Shown: positions 33,896 through 45,455 of the stretch, piece by piece
Layout of the letters: each line of letters starts with the position of its first letter
Position numbering within the stretch: the first letter of the stretch is position 1
DNA from: Chrysomallon squamiferum
Taxonomy: Eukaryota > Mollusca > Gastropoda > Neomphalida > Peltospiridae
Assembly: GCA_012295275.1 (NCBI GenBank)
Contig: CM022670.1
Coordinates: 17,721,698 to 17,783,697 of the forward strand
DNA length: 62,000 nt
Reading direction: 5' to 3'
Translations under genes and position numbers: made by a program
The notes under the pieces: model-generated
What the model was told of the DNA's origin: nothing
Seen by the model: only the letters and a program-made list of their open reading frames with translations
Databases searched by the model: none

Positions 33896-33993
33896 CTAAT
33901 GTTACCTGTTGTAACTACATTTATTATTGCCTGACGTTATACTATTGTTTTCTCATTACAGATAACGTCATTTCTGTTTAAGGTAAGAAATAA
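33880..33993 (+). repeat. Dispersed repeat, copy B
   Basis: Homologous to 29615-29750. Contains a strong 3-prime splice-like signal (TTTTCTCATTACAG, ending 33961), 21 bases (ATAACGTCATTTCTGTTTAAG) and a GTAAGA donor-like signal at 33983. A GATAATGTCATTTATAAG near 34100 may be a third remnant. Confidence 0.6.
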
Positions 33994-34672
33994 ATAAAGA
34001 AAGAAAGAAGAAACATAAGATAAAACAAAATATCTATTCTTGATGTTTAATTTTTTACTTTTTTCTTCTTTCTTTCTGAGCTTTACAAAACTACTATGAT
34101 AATGTCATTTATAAGCAAGATACTTCGAATAACCATTACTTCAAAGTTACTATAACGACATACTTTAGCAAAGATGTAGAAATCAGTAGATTTTTTAAAT
34201 TTTTGTTTGAAAATAAAATTGACGGCGACTGCTACTTTCTGATTATTATGTTTCTATTCCAGAAAATAAAAATATAAAAATATGTGTGTGTGTGTATGTG
34301 GTAATAAAAAATAAATAAATAAATAAATAAATACATTACGTATATTTACTAAATTATCAGATACAGACACAGATATATGTTGCTATTTTAAAATATCATA
34401 ACAACAACAGAAGAGACGAGAAAATGTTTTATGAGAGTTGAAAAATTACAAACATCAGTTTAAATATTTAAATTACTCTTTTAAACTGAATTTAAAACAA
34501 TATATTTATTTTATTACGCTATCGTATTCACGTAGATAATTAGCTTAGTGCCTTTGTTATCATCACTTCAGCTGCGTCTACTACTTTTGTTGATGCTCAT
34601 GCTGCTACTGCCATTACTTAAATTACTGTTGTTGTTATTATTATAAATTAATGAATTAATTTATCTTTTTAC
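33994..34672. other. A+T-rich spacer
   Basis: Contains a short GT run (34283-34297) and an AAAT run (34310-34333). Nothing recognised. Confidence 0.55.
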
Positions 34673-34754
<82 letters not shown>

Positions 34755-34835
34755 TACTACTATTACTATTATTATTAATTAATTAATTAATTTATTTATT
34801 ATTTTATTTAATTTTATTTAATTTAATTTTATTTT
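34673..34835 (+). repeat. ATT, AATT and TTTA/TTTTA tracts
   Basis: ATT array (about 34677-34770), AATT tetramers (34774-34793), then TTTA and TTTAATTTTA units. Confidence 0.93.
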
Positions 34836-35200
34836 TTTAGTTAACAAGTATTTTTTATTCTCATTTATTTAAAGGTAAAGAAATTAGACACAGAGACATT
34901 TTAACAAGGTTTACGACAGAAAAAAAGAAAAAAGCAAAAAAAAGCAGAAGAAATAAATAAAATAATTCATGTTTGCGATACCTCAAGTTTAATAACAAAT
35001 ATAATTTCTTTATCGTCACCGATAGTTAATGATTACTTCTAACACCGGTGAAACTTACAAAACAAAACAACCAACCAAATAACCTCGATTGTATTATCGT
35101 GTGTTGATCTTATCGTGTGTGTGTGTATATATATATATTATAATTATTACTGCTGTTGTGATATTTTTCTTCACTATTTTAATGTATTATACGGACACAC
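34836..35200. other. A+T-rich spacer
   Basis: Includes a direct repeat ATTATCGTGTG/CTTATCGTGTG near 35095-35118 and a small GT/TA run. No gene. Confidence 0.5.
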
Positions 35201-35720
35201 GCACCCACGGACGCATTACCCGTCGGCTCCTAGTACTTCTGACACTAATTTATTAGATTTTTATTAAACGATACGATCAGTTTTACATTTATTAACAACT
35301 GCAAATATCGCTGATTTTCACTTATTGATTTGTTCCACGAAAACAATACGTATTATTTTTTTATTAGTATAGGACAGTGACGTCTCGGCTCGTTAAACGA
35401 GCATTGTCTTCGCGATATCAGATTTCATTTAACACATGGTCCCCTTGGTTATCGCGCCGGGGACTGCCACCAGTATTGAACAAGAGAACAAGGCGTGAAT
35501 TTCTGAGAACACCCAACAGGAAAATAACCGTCATACCGTGAAGACGCACACGTACGTTACGGACAAATGACTGGTGTAAGTGGGCCGGTTACAGAAATGA
35601 AATGAACATGTAAATTGACATCCTTTTTAATGACGGGAGAAATGCGACAACAGAAGTTTTTATGTCAATTTAATTATATGAAAATGAAAAGTTTATTAAG
35701 ATTACGAAATGATGATAATG
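35201..35720. promoter_or_regulatory. Candidate regulatory island
   Basis: Balanced, CG-containing block. GCTCGTTAAACGAGC (35389-35403) is a perfect 7-bp inverted repeat about one base. TCCCCTTGGTTATCGCGCCGGGGAC carries 4-bp CCCC/GGGG ends. No long frame. Confidence 0.4.
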
Positions 35721-35756
35721 AAATAGCTGCTGCAGTATGAAAAAAATTAATGTTAC

Positions 35757-36390
35757 GGTAATAATAATAATAATAATGATAATAATAATTATTGTTGTTA
35801 TATTATTATTATGCCGACAATAATAACAATACTAATACTACTGTTTTTATTACTGTTACTACATCTATTACTAATAATAATACAACAATAACAACTGCTG
35901 CTATTACTAATAATAATAATATGAATAATAAATAAATTAATTAATTAAAATAAACAATGTAACAATACCCAAGGAAAGAAATAAAATAATAAAAGAATAT
36001 TACAAACTAAAACAATAAAGATATTTTTAGAATTATTTATATACCATGAATAAAAAGAAAAACAAGAATATATAAATGAAAATAAATATTTTTTTCTTTT
36101 TCACTTTATAATTATCCTCTTCATCAAACATAATCGGTTTTAATATTTTCATTTTACGTTGACCTGTTTGTTTTTCTATCATAATTATTCTGCTGTATTC
36201 GAATTTGTTTTTCATTTAAATAAATGATAAAAAATATCTGAAGAGAAACTAAATAACATTTCTGAGAACATACCAGATTAAAAATATAATATATATAATG
36301 CTATATAGAAACAAAGAGAGAGATAATAAAGAAAAAAGAAAAGAAATAAAGAAAATTAAAGCACTACTATATCGATCAACATATCTGTTA
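35757..36390. repeat. Degenerate AAT/AAC/ACT triplets in A+T-rich DNA
   Basis: Triplet-rich stretch at 35760-35945 followed by A+T-rich unique DNA. Confidence 0.75.
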
Positions 36391-36830
36391 AGAAATACAC
36401 TTTACGTCCCACACGTGTTACGTTGAAACGTGACAAAGCGAGAGGGACAGAAGACATTTGTTCTGCGTCATCTTACACCGAACTACGACGTCTTTATTTC
36501 ACAAGACGAAACACAATCTACGACTCTGTCACACCTGTACGACTGGTCTTTGATTCGTGCTGCGTGTAAGATTCAATATTTTACTCTCCACGTCACGGGT
36601 ACCTGTCTAAGACGACTGATTGCCGAGATCGCGTTACGCTGAACAAAACAGCGTTCAGGATATAAAGAATATGCTTTGGATTGCAAACTACGGTCTTAGA
36701 GCGAATTTGCACGTGCATCTCGATGCAGGTTCGTCGTATTTACGACAACCATCATCTTTAGAAAATGTTTTTGTCATCTGTCATTGTTGGGAATGACTCT
36801 TTCTAGTGAAATTCTAATTTCAGGGAATAA
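36391..36830. promoter_or_regulatory. Candidate regulatory island
   Basis: Balanced block, about 440 bp, with GTCACGGGTACCTGTC and TTTGCACGTGCATC (GCACGTGC palindrome near 36710). A 70-aa plus frame at 36430-36642 is open throughout but shows no recognisable domain or splice signals. Confidence 0.36.
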
Positions 36831-37790
36831 AAAAAAAAAAAAAAAAAAATGGAACTAATGGTTTTCCGGAAAAACCCGAAACTTGGTTTCCGTGTTTCAG
36901 TTTTCTAACTGTGACAAACGTGAAGCAGATGATAAATTTTTATCTTCAGGTGATGTTATAAAAAAAAAAAATGAAAAAAAAAGAAAAAGAAGAAGAAGAC
37001 GAATACAGTTTTAATTACATATTTGGACTTTGTTAATTTATTTATATGCTGTTCTGTTAGTACAAGAAAATTAATATATATTAAAGTGAAAAAATAAAAG
37101 AAGGATAAAAACAAAAACAAAAAAATCAAAAAAAAACAAATAAGCACATGAAATAAACCTACCTATCAAAATAAAAAAAAGTTACGCACACAAAAAATAA
37201 TAAGCAAACAAAAGGTCAGCACTAATTCATAAACTGTTATTATAATGCGTCATTCCTTTGTGACGTAATATAATTATATAAATACATTTGCTTCCTTACT
37301 TGCTGATTACTTATTTATTAATATCCAAGTTACATCTTTATAACTCTCTGGTGTATATGAATAAATGAATAAATAAAATAATAAATAAATAAAATAAAAT
37401 AAAATTGTTGCTGTTTATTTTAAACGTCTTATAGTTCTACAAAACTTTTAATGCTATATCTAGGCAACGATATAATGTTTTATAAATAGGCAGTTAATAT
37501 TTTAAAATAATATGAAAAAAAAATATAATAACAGAAATCAAAAGCAACATTTTTAACCATCTATTTGAATAAGACTGTCAAAGTTAATTTTATGTAAAAA
37601 AAAATAAATATATATATATATAAAATGTACAATTTTCTTTATATAATATATAGTGGAAAAACAAAAAATTAAATTGAAAATTTTAAAAATGTTGGAGATA
37701 AAAATAAACCTTGTTTGCAATTGTTTTTCATCATATCAGAATTTATATTTGGCCTGTACTACATACAGTTATTTCCTTATTTTCGTTATT
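36831..37790. other. A+T-rich spacer with poly-A
   Basis: Poly-A at about 36830-36849, then TTTTCCGGAAAA (36862-36873, 12-bp palindrome containing a STAT-like TTCCGGAA), then A-rich DNA with AAAT units. No gene. Confidence 0.5.
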
Positions 37791-38270
37791 AACCTCGGAG
37801 ATATTAATAAACGGATGAAAACCTTTTTCGTACCAAGTTTAACGTTTATCGCTGAACAAAAACATCTTAAAGCGATATACAACTACAGAACCGTCTTGAA
37901 GTGGCGGGCTCTTGCACGTGCTTACAAGAAGTTCCAAGTAGCGGGATATTGTCTACGGAGACGCACATAATAATGGAGTAAATTAAGCACGAAGAAGAAA
38001 CTTATTGTTTTCTGTTTTAATTTCCTCCCCTCTGATAGAGTTTAAAGTGTTGGAAATGGTACTTAAGCTGTGGATCGGGTACTTGAAAAAAAAGAGTAAT
38101 ATTGGAGGAGAATAAGAATTTATTGTGTAAGGGAGAGGACAATGCAGGATTGGGACGCTGGTTTATCTACCTTTCTTGAGGCAAAAGAAACTTGAGCTAA
38201 TCTCGTGAATTGTTCATTTTCGTTTGGCAAATGAACGCTAACCTGATTACTCTTCAAGTCTGAAGATAGT
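37791..38270. other. Mixed spacer, weak island
   Basis: Balanced at 37850-37980 with TTGCACGTGC. The 105-aa frame at 37653-37970 joins A+T-rich and balanced DNA and is not credible. Confidence 0.4.
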
Positions 38271-38535
38271 AAAAAAAAAAAAGAGAACGACTAACTATAT
38301 GCACCTCAACGAACTGAAGAGTTCCATATTTCCCAGGGCCAGTAATTTGGCAGATTTTCGGCAAACTCCGCAATCCGGATATTGGAACGATGACTCTATC
38401 TCTACAGGTCGTGTTAGCCCCCGGGTCCTGCCGCAAATTGAAATTACCGTCACAGAGACAACGGTAAATCCTTTACCGTCGTATTTCTCGCGCCACAGAA
38501 ACTGTTTCCTGGAAAATAATGAAAATTTCTGATTA
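38271..38535. promoter_or_regulatory. Candidate regulatory island
   Basis: Balanced block with TTCCCAGGGCC, AGCCCCCGGGTCC and paired ACCGTC/ACGGTAAA motifs (38445-38480). Frames on opposite strands overlap; neither has a domain. Confidence 0.38.
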
Positions 38536-38842
38536 AAAAATAATAATAATAATAATAAAAAATAAAAACAAATAAGAAAACATGAAGTAGATAGTGTAAA
38601 AATATTAATTTCATGTAACACTGAATTTTTCTTTTCTTTTCTTAATAATTTTATATTATTAATTTTTAAAAATATAAATATTTTTTTAATTATAATTGAT
38701 TATAAAGGTTTTTCGTGATGTTGCTTTTTTTCTATATTTTATTTTGGTTCAGGTTTTTGAAATTTAGAAATATTTAATTTTTTTAAATTAAATTTCTTTT
38801 TCATCACCGAAACAAAAAGAAGTCTTAAGAATTATTTGCAGG
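38536..38842. other. A+T-rich spacer
   Basis: Unique, T-rich; nothing recognised. Confidence 0.55.
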
Positions 38843-38845
38843 AAA

Positions 38846-38937
38846 CTATGTTTTTGTTTAAATAAACTATATTTTTATTCAAAGAAGCTATATTTTTAAT
38901 TGAATTACCTATGTTTTTTATCTTTAAATAAGCTATA
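38846..38937 (+). repeat. 21-bp minisatellite
   Basis: Units start at 38846, 38867, 38888 and 38909, then 38933. Three exact 21-bp steps, then one of 24. Each begins CTAT(G/A)TTTTT. Confidence 0.82.
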
Positions 38938-39639
38938 AGGGGCAAAACTACAGTAAATTTTAATTGTGCAAACTGCGAAATTGAGACAAATTCATATTTA
39001 AAATAAAAATTAATATCTTTATGTAATATATTTTCATAAAAACATGCACCCACGCACGCACAAACACGAAATGAAAAGAAAAAGCGCAACAGTACATAAA
39101 TTATTTTTCTAGAATTATGAGAGAGTTAATGTTCAGTAATATAATAAATATATTTGATGATAATTTTGATGAAGATGATGATGATAACAGTAACAACAAC
39201 AGCAATGATAGTAATAACTCTAATAGCAGCAGCAGTAGTAGTAGTAGTAATAATAATAATAATAATAATAATTACAACAGGAGCAGCTCCATCATATAAT
39301 AAAATACAATAATATAATAATTTAAAAAAAAATATATATATATATTATAAAAAAAACTGCAACGTTTCAAAATAAAAAATAAAAGCAAAGAAGAAAGAGA
39401 TAAAATAAATGTTTTCAAAAACACGACTAAAAGAAATTAAATTTTTATAATATCGTAAATTTTATTCTAAACCTTGATCTCCGTTTCGATATATTATGTG
39501 TCACTAAAACATAAACAGTTTAACTTATATTTTTCTTACCATTTTCAGTTATACTTCATCGATAATAATAATAACAATAATTACAACAACAACAATAACA
39601 ACAATAACAAGATATAAATTTAAACCCCAAAACAACACC

Positions 39640-39687
<48 letters not shown>

Positions 39688-39783
39688 AAGATTATTTTGT
39701 TTCGCGTTTTCTTTTATCAGTTATTTAGATAATCAGTTCGGAAAAAATGAATTTAATATTTTTTTATATAGAATTTAAAAATG

Positions 39784-39834
<51 letters not shown>

Positions 39835-40080
39835 TTTGTGTGTGTGTGTGTGTTTGGCGAAGTAAATGGTAATTAAAATTTATATGAAAAAGCAAAATAT
39901 AACAATCTTCTTGTTGCTGTTAGTGCTTTTGTTGATGTTATTGCTTTTATTATTAATAATATGCAGACTGAAAAAAAAAGCATTAAAAATTTAATTAACA
40001 AAATATATACTTTTTTTAAATAATATTTTATAATATTTTTATAAAACGCAGTTTACTGTTAAATAAAGTTTAAAAAAAGA
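38938..40080. repeat. A+T-rich spacer with scattered microsatellites
   Basis: GAT/AGC/AGT/AAT units at 39160-39275, AAC units at 39560-39610, AAT at 39645-39684, TTTA at about 39797-39836 and GT at 39837-39853. No gene. Confidence 0.8.
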
Positions 40081-40089
40081 AAAAAATGT

Positions 40090-40664
40090 TTTCGCAAATA
40101 TGTGCATGAATTTTACAACAAGTAACAAATACGAAATGAAAAATCGCAAATCTGTGATGCAGTTTTACAGAAAGTAACAAAAACAACAAGAAAACACGCC
40201 GATAGTATTACGTACTGTAATTTTACGGAAAGTAACAAAAACAGAAAACTCAAAATTTATTTCAGTTTTAAAGGTATAAAAAACAAAACAATAAATAAAT
40301 AAATAAATATTTAGAAATAAAAAATAAAACTCGCAAATAACATTATATACCGTAGCTTTATGTAAAGTAAGAAAAACAATTGGAAACTGTCTATTTTGTT
40401 TCTGTTATGAGGAAAAAAAATATAAAAAAATTAAAATCTCCCAACCTTATACTGCAATTTGGTAGAAAATAGCTGAAAGAAGAAAACGCGCAAATTTGCT
40501 TTGGTTTTAAGCAACGTAACAACAAGAAAACTCGCAAATTTGCTTTAGTTTTAAGCGAGGTAACAACAAGAAAATTCGCAAATTTGCTTTAGTATTAAGC
40601 GAGGTAACAACAAGAAAACTCGCAAATTTGCTTCAGTTTTAAGCGAGGTTACAGCAAGAAAACC
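40090..40664 (+). repeat. Two-phase minisatellite, 52-bp then 44-bp units
   Basis: Old units begin near 40093, 40145, 40198, 40251 and 40332 with a 52-53 bp step (the last broken by an AAAT insertion). Then come four near-identical 44-bp units at 40489, 40533, 40577 and 40621. All share CGCAAAT, CAGTTTTA-like and AGTAACAA-like blocks. The 44-bp form looks like a deletion variant of the older unit that later expanded. Confidence 0.88.
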
Positions 40665-40679
40665 GTGTAGTTAGAAGTA

Positions 40680-41300
40680 AAAGCGAGAGATAATTTTCTC
40701 AGTGTATTGGAGGCAACGAGGCAGGAACAAAGCGATGTAAACTGCCCTAATCAGTTTCCACCAGTTAGTTTGCGATATGGCCGCCAGCACAGATTTCACA
40801 AAGTTCGTCACGGGTTCTAATTGCTTTTGTCTTCTTTCGTCGCGAGACTTCCCCTCTGGGCATGCGCAAGCAGTGACGGCGAGTGTGGTGGTGATCACGC
40901 CGAACGTTAACACCGCGAGATCCCGCGGGACTTTGAGATTTTCGTGCTTTCCGAGCTAATTAAAACGTTATGAAAAAGGTATTACATGTTCTCTTTTCGT
41001 TGAAGAACGCCAGTTATTAGCCATATCCATGATTAACGAAACGGGGTCTTTCAGCAGCTCGTGCAAGGTGTGACGTCACAAGACTTCTGCGATACAGATG
41101 GCGCGAAATCGGAGAATACAGTTTCCCGTCAATTACTGTTATCACCTTTCGCGTTTTCTGAAAATTTAGAATCATACCCTTCATACTTGTCTCTGGAAAT
41201 AAATTACTGTCCAGCACGTGCAGAGCTTGTGCACCTTTACCCACCTAGAAAGATGAACGATTTCTTATTTAAGTTTATTTAAAAGATGCGCATTCGATTT
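40680..41300. promoter_or_regulatory. Promoter-like CpG-containing island
   Basis: Balanced to G+C-rich with many CG. GCATGCGC (40860-40867) fits an NRF1 half-site; TGTGACGTCACA (41069-41080) is a perfect CRE palindrome; CAGATGGCGCG (from 41095) is YY1-like; CCCGCGGG is near 40922. NRF1, CRE and YY1 sites together are typical of metazoan CpG promoters, but I see no clear first exon on either strand. An 80-aa minus frame with a hydrophobic start has no domain. Confidence 0.42.
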
Positions 41301-41497
41301 CAAATTAGAAAACCTTTGTCTTATAGATCCTAAATAATGTTAAATATTTATTGTGTGTTAGACAGACGAACTCTTCTCTGGAATAGAACATTTTTTTCTG
41401 CGTAAACGTTCCAGATTCAAACTGATTTAGTCAGTCTTGTTTAATATTTCAGGGCTTTAGAACTAATTATTTAAAAGCTGATGAGTTTTTTTTTTTT

Positions 41498-41500
<3 letters not shown>
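41301..41500. other. Mixed spacer
   Basis: A+T-rich; nothing recognised. Confidence 0.5.
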
Positions 41501-41536
<36 letters not shown>

Positions 41537-41552
41537 CTGTGTGTGTGTGTGT
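41501..41552 (+). repeat. (GT)n microsatellite
   Basis: GT dinucleotides with one GGC interruption. Confidence 0.95.
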
Positions 41553-41682
41553 CATGAGAGGGAGAAAAAAGAAAGAACCAAAGTTACAAAATACAGAGCG
41601 AAAAGGAACAAAAAGACAGGTAGAAAGGTTAAACAAAAAAATGAATATATATATAAAGATTTGTCTTATTTAGACAAACAAT

Positions 41683-41750
41683 AACAGATACAAGATACAA
41701 TCTAACAGATACAAGATACAATCTAACAGATACAAGATACAATCTAACAG
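41683..41750 (+). repeat. 21-bp minisatellite, 3 identical copies
   Basis: AACAGATACAAGATACAATC plus T, repeated at 41683, 41704 and 41725 without visible change, then a partial copy. Identity suggests a recent expansion. Confidence 0.93.
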
Positions 41751-42200
41751 GTATGTGATTCAAGCAAACAGCCTTCATATAAAAATGACAAACAACACAC
41801 AACATTTCTATATATACATATATATATATATATATATAATAGTTTTCAGTTTTAATTAATGAATATAATATTTCAGTTTTATTAAAATAATATGGCAAAA
41901 AAACAAAAACAAAAAAGAGTCAAAGAAATTACTGCTTTAGGCTTATTCATATTAATAAACAAATATTTATATTATAACTGGAGGTAAGTCATAAAGGGTT
42001 GTATATTCATTAACGGTAACAAACAAAATACAATTTGTTTTAATTTGGTTTCAGATCAAATAATTCAGTTTCAGATATTTCTTTTATAACCGCTTCTGCG
42101 CCGATTTAATTTAAATAGATAACAAAATGACACAACACCGGTTTCTATTGCTTTTACTCCTTAAACTTAACTATACCTTACTATACCGTGTCTATTACTA
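41751..42200. other. A+T-rich spacer
   Basis: TA run at 41814-41839; otherwise unique. Nothing recognised. Confidence 0.55.
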
Positions 42201-42300
42201 TTACTACTAGTACTGCTGATGATGATGCTGCTGCTTCTACTACTACTACAACTACTACTACTACAACAACAACTACTACCACTACTACTACTACTACTAC

Positions 42301-42346
<46 letters not shown>
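42201..42346 (+). repeat. ACT/GAT then ATT microsatellite
   Basis: ACT units with GAT/GCT variants to 42300, then ATT to 42346. Confidence 0.95.
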
Positions 42347-42819
42347 TCATTTGTTTATTATTTTGTTTCATTTTTTCAATATTGGTTCATGTTCTATTAA
42401 TTTGCTTAAAGGCGTTCTAGCAATGACAATAATTTTTACACTTCTAGCTATAATTTAATATCAGTAATCTCTGTAATTATGTTGTAATGATATATCTGTT
42501 TATACATCTTAATAATTATAATAAAATAAATAATAAAGTGTTTTAATAACATATAAGAGATCATATTTAATACTAATAATAAAAATCAATTTTTTTAAAA
42601 TAAAATATTGTTATTGGAATACAAATGACTCTACTATAATAATGTTACATCAACTGTTGTCTAATTTCTATAGTTATTTAGCGAAGTTAGTAGTAAATTA
42701 ATTTTGTTGCATTTTATATCCTTGATCTAATAAGGTAAATATAATTTTGATTTTTTTTCTTACAAGATACTATATTAGAGTTTAATAGCTATCAATAAAT
42801 AAATAAGTACTGAAGTTGA

Positions 42820-42822
<3 letters not shown>
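42347..42822. other. A+T-rich spacer
   Basis: Very A+T-rich unique DNA; nothing recognised. Confidence 0.6.

Positions 42823-42859
<37 letters not shown>
42823..42859 (+). repeat. Poly-A tract, about 37 bp
   Basis: Uninterrupted A run. No retroelement body recognised upstream. Confidence 0.95.
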
Positions 42860-42861
<2 letters not shown>

Positions 42862-44395
42862 TTTAATGAATCAATAAATATATCAAATTTAAAAATAATA
42901 AATAAATAAATAAATTATGGCTGTTTACTGAAAACATCCAATCATAAGAAATCACTTACATTTTTACAAGTATGGCGTTTCGGAAATCCCACGCCGTTTG
43001 TTGTTTAATTTATTACGTCATAAAGGGATGATGCAATATAATTGATATTCATCAGTAATCAGATAGATTCAAAGATTTATTCATTAAATAGGTAAAATAT
43101 TTTTATTTCCGTCTAAAGAACTTGTAAATTTCTTCTTCTTCTTCTTCTTTCTTCTTCTTCTTCTTCTTATTATTATAAAATAAATCTGTAGTGCTATTAA
43201 ATCTTTCAAAATACTGAAATGCACATACTAATAGTAATGACATTAATAATAAAAATAATAACAATAACAATAACATCATTACACGATAACGACAGCAACA
43301 TCAACAATAACAATAATAATAGTAAATAATATTATTAATAATATTAATAATTATATCTGTAGTAATAATAATAACAAAAACAACAACGACAACAATGCCA
43401 ACAAACAACAACAATAACAGCAACAACAAACAACAACAATAACAGTGATAAAACTAAACGGAACTTAAAAACAAAGAGACGACAATAAATAATTATTTAT
43501 TATATTTTCTTTATTTTTCTTTTTCAAAAAATTAAGAAGAAGGAATAAAAAGCATTTGGACATTTGCGTAACAGCCAGACTCACCATTGTTTTAATGAAA
43601 AATTCATACAACCCGCATACATACTAATTTACAACAACACCCCGCTGTTTACAGACCAGGATGTAAAGTGTCAGTTTCCTATGAAAATGTGATTGTTATT
43701 TGTATTATTTATTATATTATTAATTTTTTTTAAAAATTCTAATTTTTCAGTTGTTTCTTTTAGGAATCCGGGTAAGGTAATTAATGGTGAAGATATTCTT
43801 CGTTTCTTTGTATTTTTAAATGTAAAAAGAAAAAATTAAAATCTTTTATTTATTTATTTATTTTTTCTTTTCTTTTTCCTTCATTTTTTGTTGTTGTAAT
43901 AATGATAATGATTATGATGACGAAAATGATAATAATAATTAAAATGAACTACAAAATGATAACTACTATACTATAATAAATGAAGATGATAAACAACAAC
44001 TAATAATAACAGCAGAAACAACAACAACAATAACACTAACAGCAATAGTGAAATAGTTATGGTTGTAGTAGTAGTAGAGGTATTGATGTTGATGATCATA
44101 ACACATAATGAATGAGGCAACAACGTAGAACAGTGGTAGTAAAATCATCATAATCTTGACCATTGCAATAAACCGAAATTTTAATGTTTGTCTGTTTCTT
44201 TATTTGTTTAGCTGGTTGGTTGGTGCGTTGTTTGGTTGCTTGGTTGCTTGCTTTGTTAACTGTTTAGTTAATTACTTGGTCATTTAGTAAGAAAACAAAT
44301 TTTCTTTTAATATTGTTTCACTATATTATAGATGAAAATAAATATATATTCAAAAGTTGAATGGACAAAAATTTAATTCAACAAAACAAAAAATA
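42860..44395. repeat. A+T-rich spacer with worn triplet repeats
   Basis: AAAT (42896-42917), CTT (43133-43168), degenerate AAT/AAC (43240-43445 and 43900-44050) and TTGG/TTGC units (44205-44260). A small mixed patch near 43560-43680. No gene. Confidence 0.75.
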
Positions 44396-44463
44396 TATAA
44401 TTAATAAAAACAAACAAACAAATAAATGAATAAAAAAAACAAACAAACAAATAAACATACAAA

Positions 44464-44510
<47 letters not shown>

Positions 44511-44515
44511 ATACA

Positions 44516-44546
<31 letters not shown>

Positions 44547-44549
44547 ATA
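44396..44549 (+). repeat. AAAC then (AAAT)n microsatellite
   Basis: AAAC units then an AAAT array at about 44460-44549 with one ACAT slip. Confidence 0.96.
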
Positions 44550-44589
44550 TTCAAAAGTATCATGCAAGAGGACAAATTATTATTATTTG

Positions 44590-45000
44590 TTCGTGTCTAA
44601 AAATTACACTTAAACTTTTCACATGGCGGTTATTAAGTCTGACCACACAACAAAGTTAATGAGGCAGCGAGAACCAGTCAAAACCTGAGCAACGAAACAA
44701 TATGCGAAAATATAATTGTGCAGCGGTCAGTTTCTAAGTAGGACTGGGGTCTTTAGGGGTGAAAACGAGGCAGGCGACCGTGCTAGATGCGTTCAGAGAT
44801 GCCGTATGGTCCGATACGGCGGCTTTTTATTGTAAAACACCACCATCGGGCAAATTGGCGAAATGGCGTCTTTAATGACCACTGCCTTTTGTACGCATGC
44901 GTCGTAAAAAATTGATTAAGACGAACTCTTTAGTTCTGGAGGTGACAAAACGTATTATGATATTGCAGTCCGGAACAATAAAATAGAATGCAATTATAAA
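44590..45000. promoter_or_regulatory. Candidate regulatory island with dyads
   Basis: GCCGTATGGTCCGATACGGC (44801-44820) has 7-bp perfect inverted arms around 6 bases. ACGCATGCGT (44893-44902) is a 10-bp palindrome related to NRF1 sites. GGCTTTTTATTG and TTTAATGACC are A+T homeobox-like. No reading frame of note. Confidence 0.42.
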
Positions 45001-45455
45001 GATGGGATCTATGGAGATTAATTGGTCTATGCTTATTATATGTGAGAGAGATAAAACAGAAATTTAATTTTATTGTTTTAACAGACAAGAATCAGACATA
45101 CAGATTGATGTATGTCTATGATTATTCTTACAAACAAACAAGTCATTATTTCACATGTAGACGTGCATGCATGGTAGATGATAGATGGACAGCCGGATGG
45201 ACAAAAAGATGGTCGAATGATTGGTGAAATAAAAGGAGACAGAGAGCTGGAAAGACACAGATAGACAAGAAACGGAAAGAAAATGAAACAGAATGAAAGA
45301 GAAAACGACTAAGAGAGAGAGAGAAAGAGTCAGAGAATCTAAGAGAGTGAGAAGGTAACGATAGAGTCAGACAGACACAGATAACTAATTAAGAAAACGA
45401 TAAATTTACTTATAAGGAACAGGGTAAGAATACAGAGAGTTAATAAAGGTATACC
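45001..45455. other. Purine-rich spacer
   Basis: GATG/GACA/GAGA-type degenerate purine-rich DNA at 45170-45400. No gene. Confidence 0.5.

Noticed and set aside
40671-40913. 80-aa minus-strand frame with hydrophobic N-terminus
   Set aside because: Signal-peptide look is weak and the region has a promoter-like profile; no family match.
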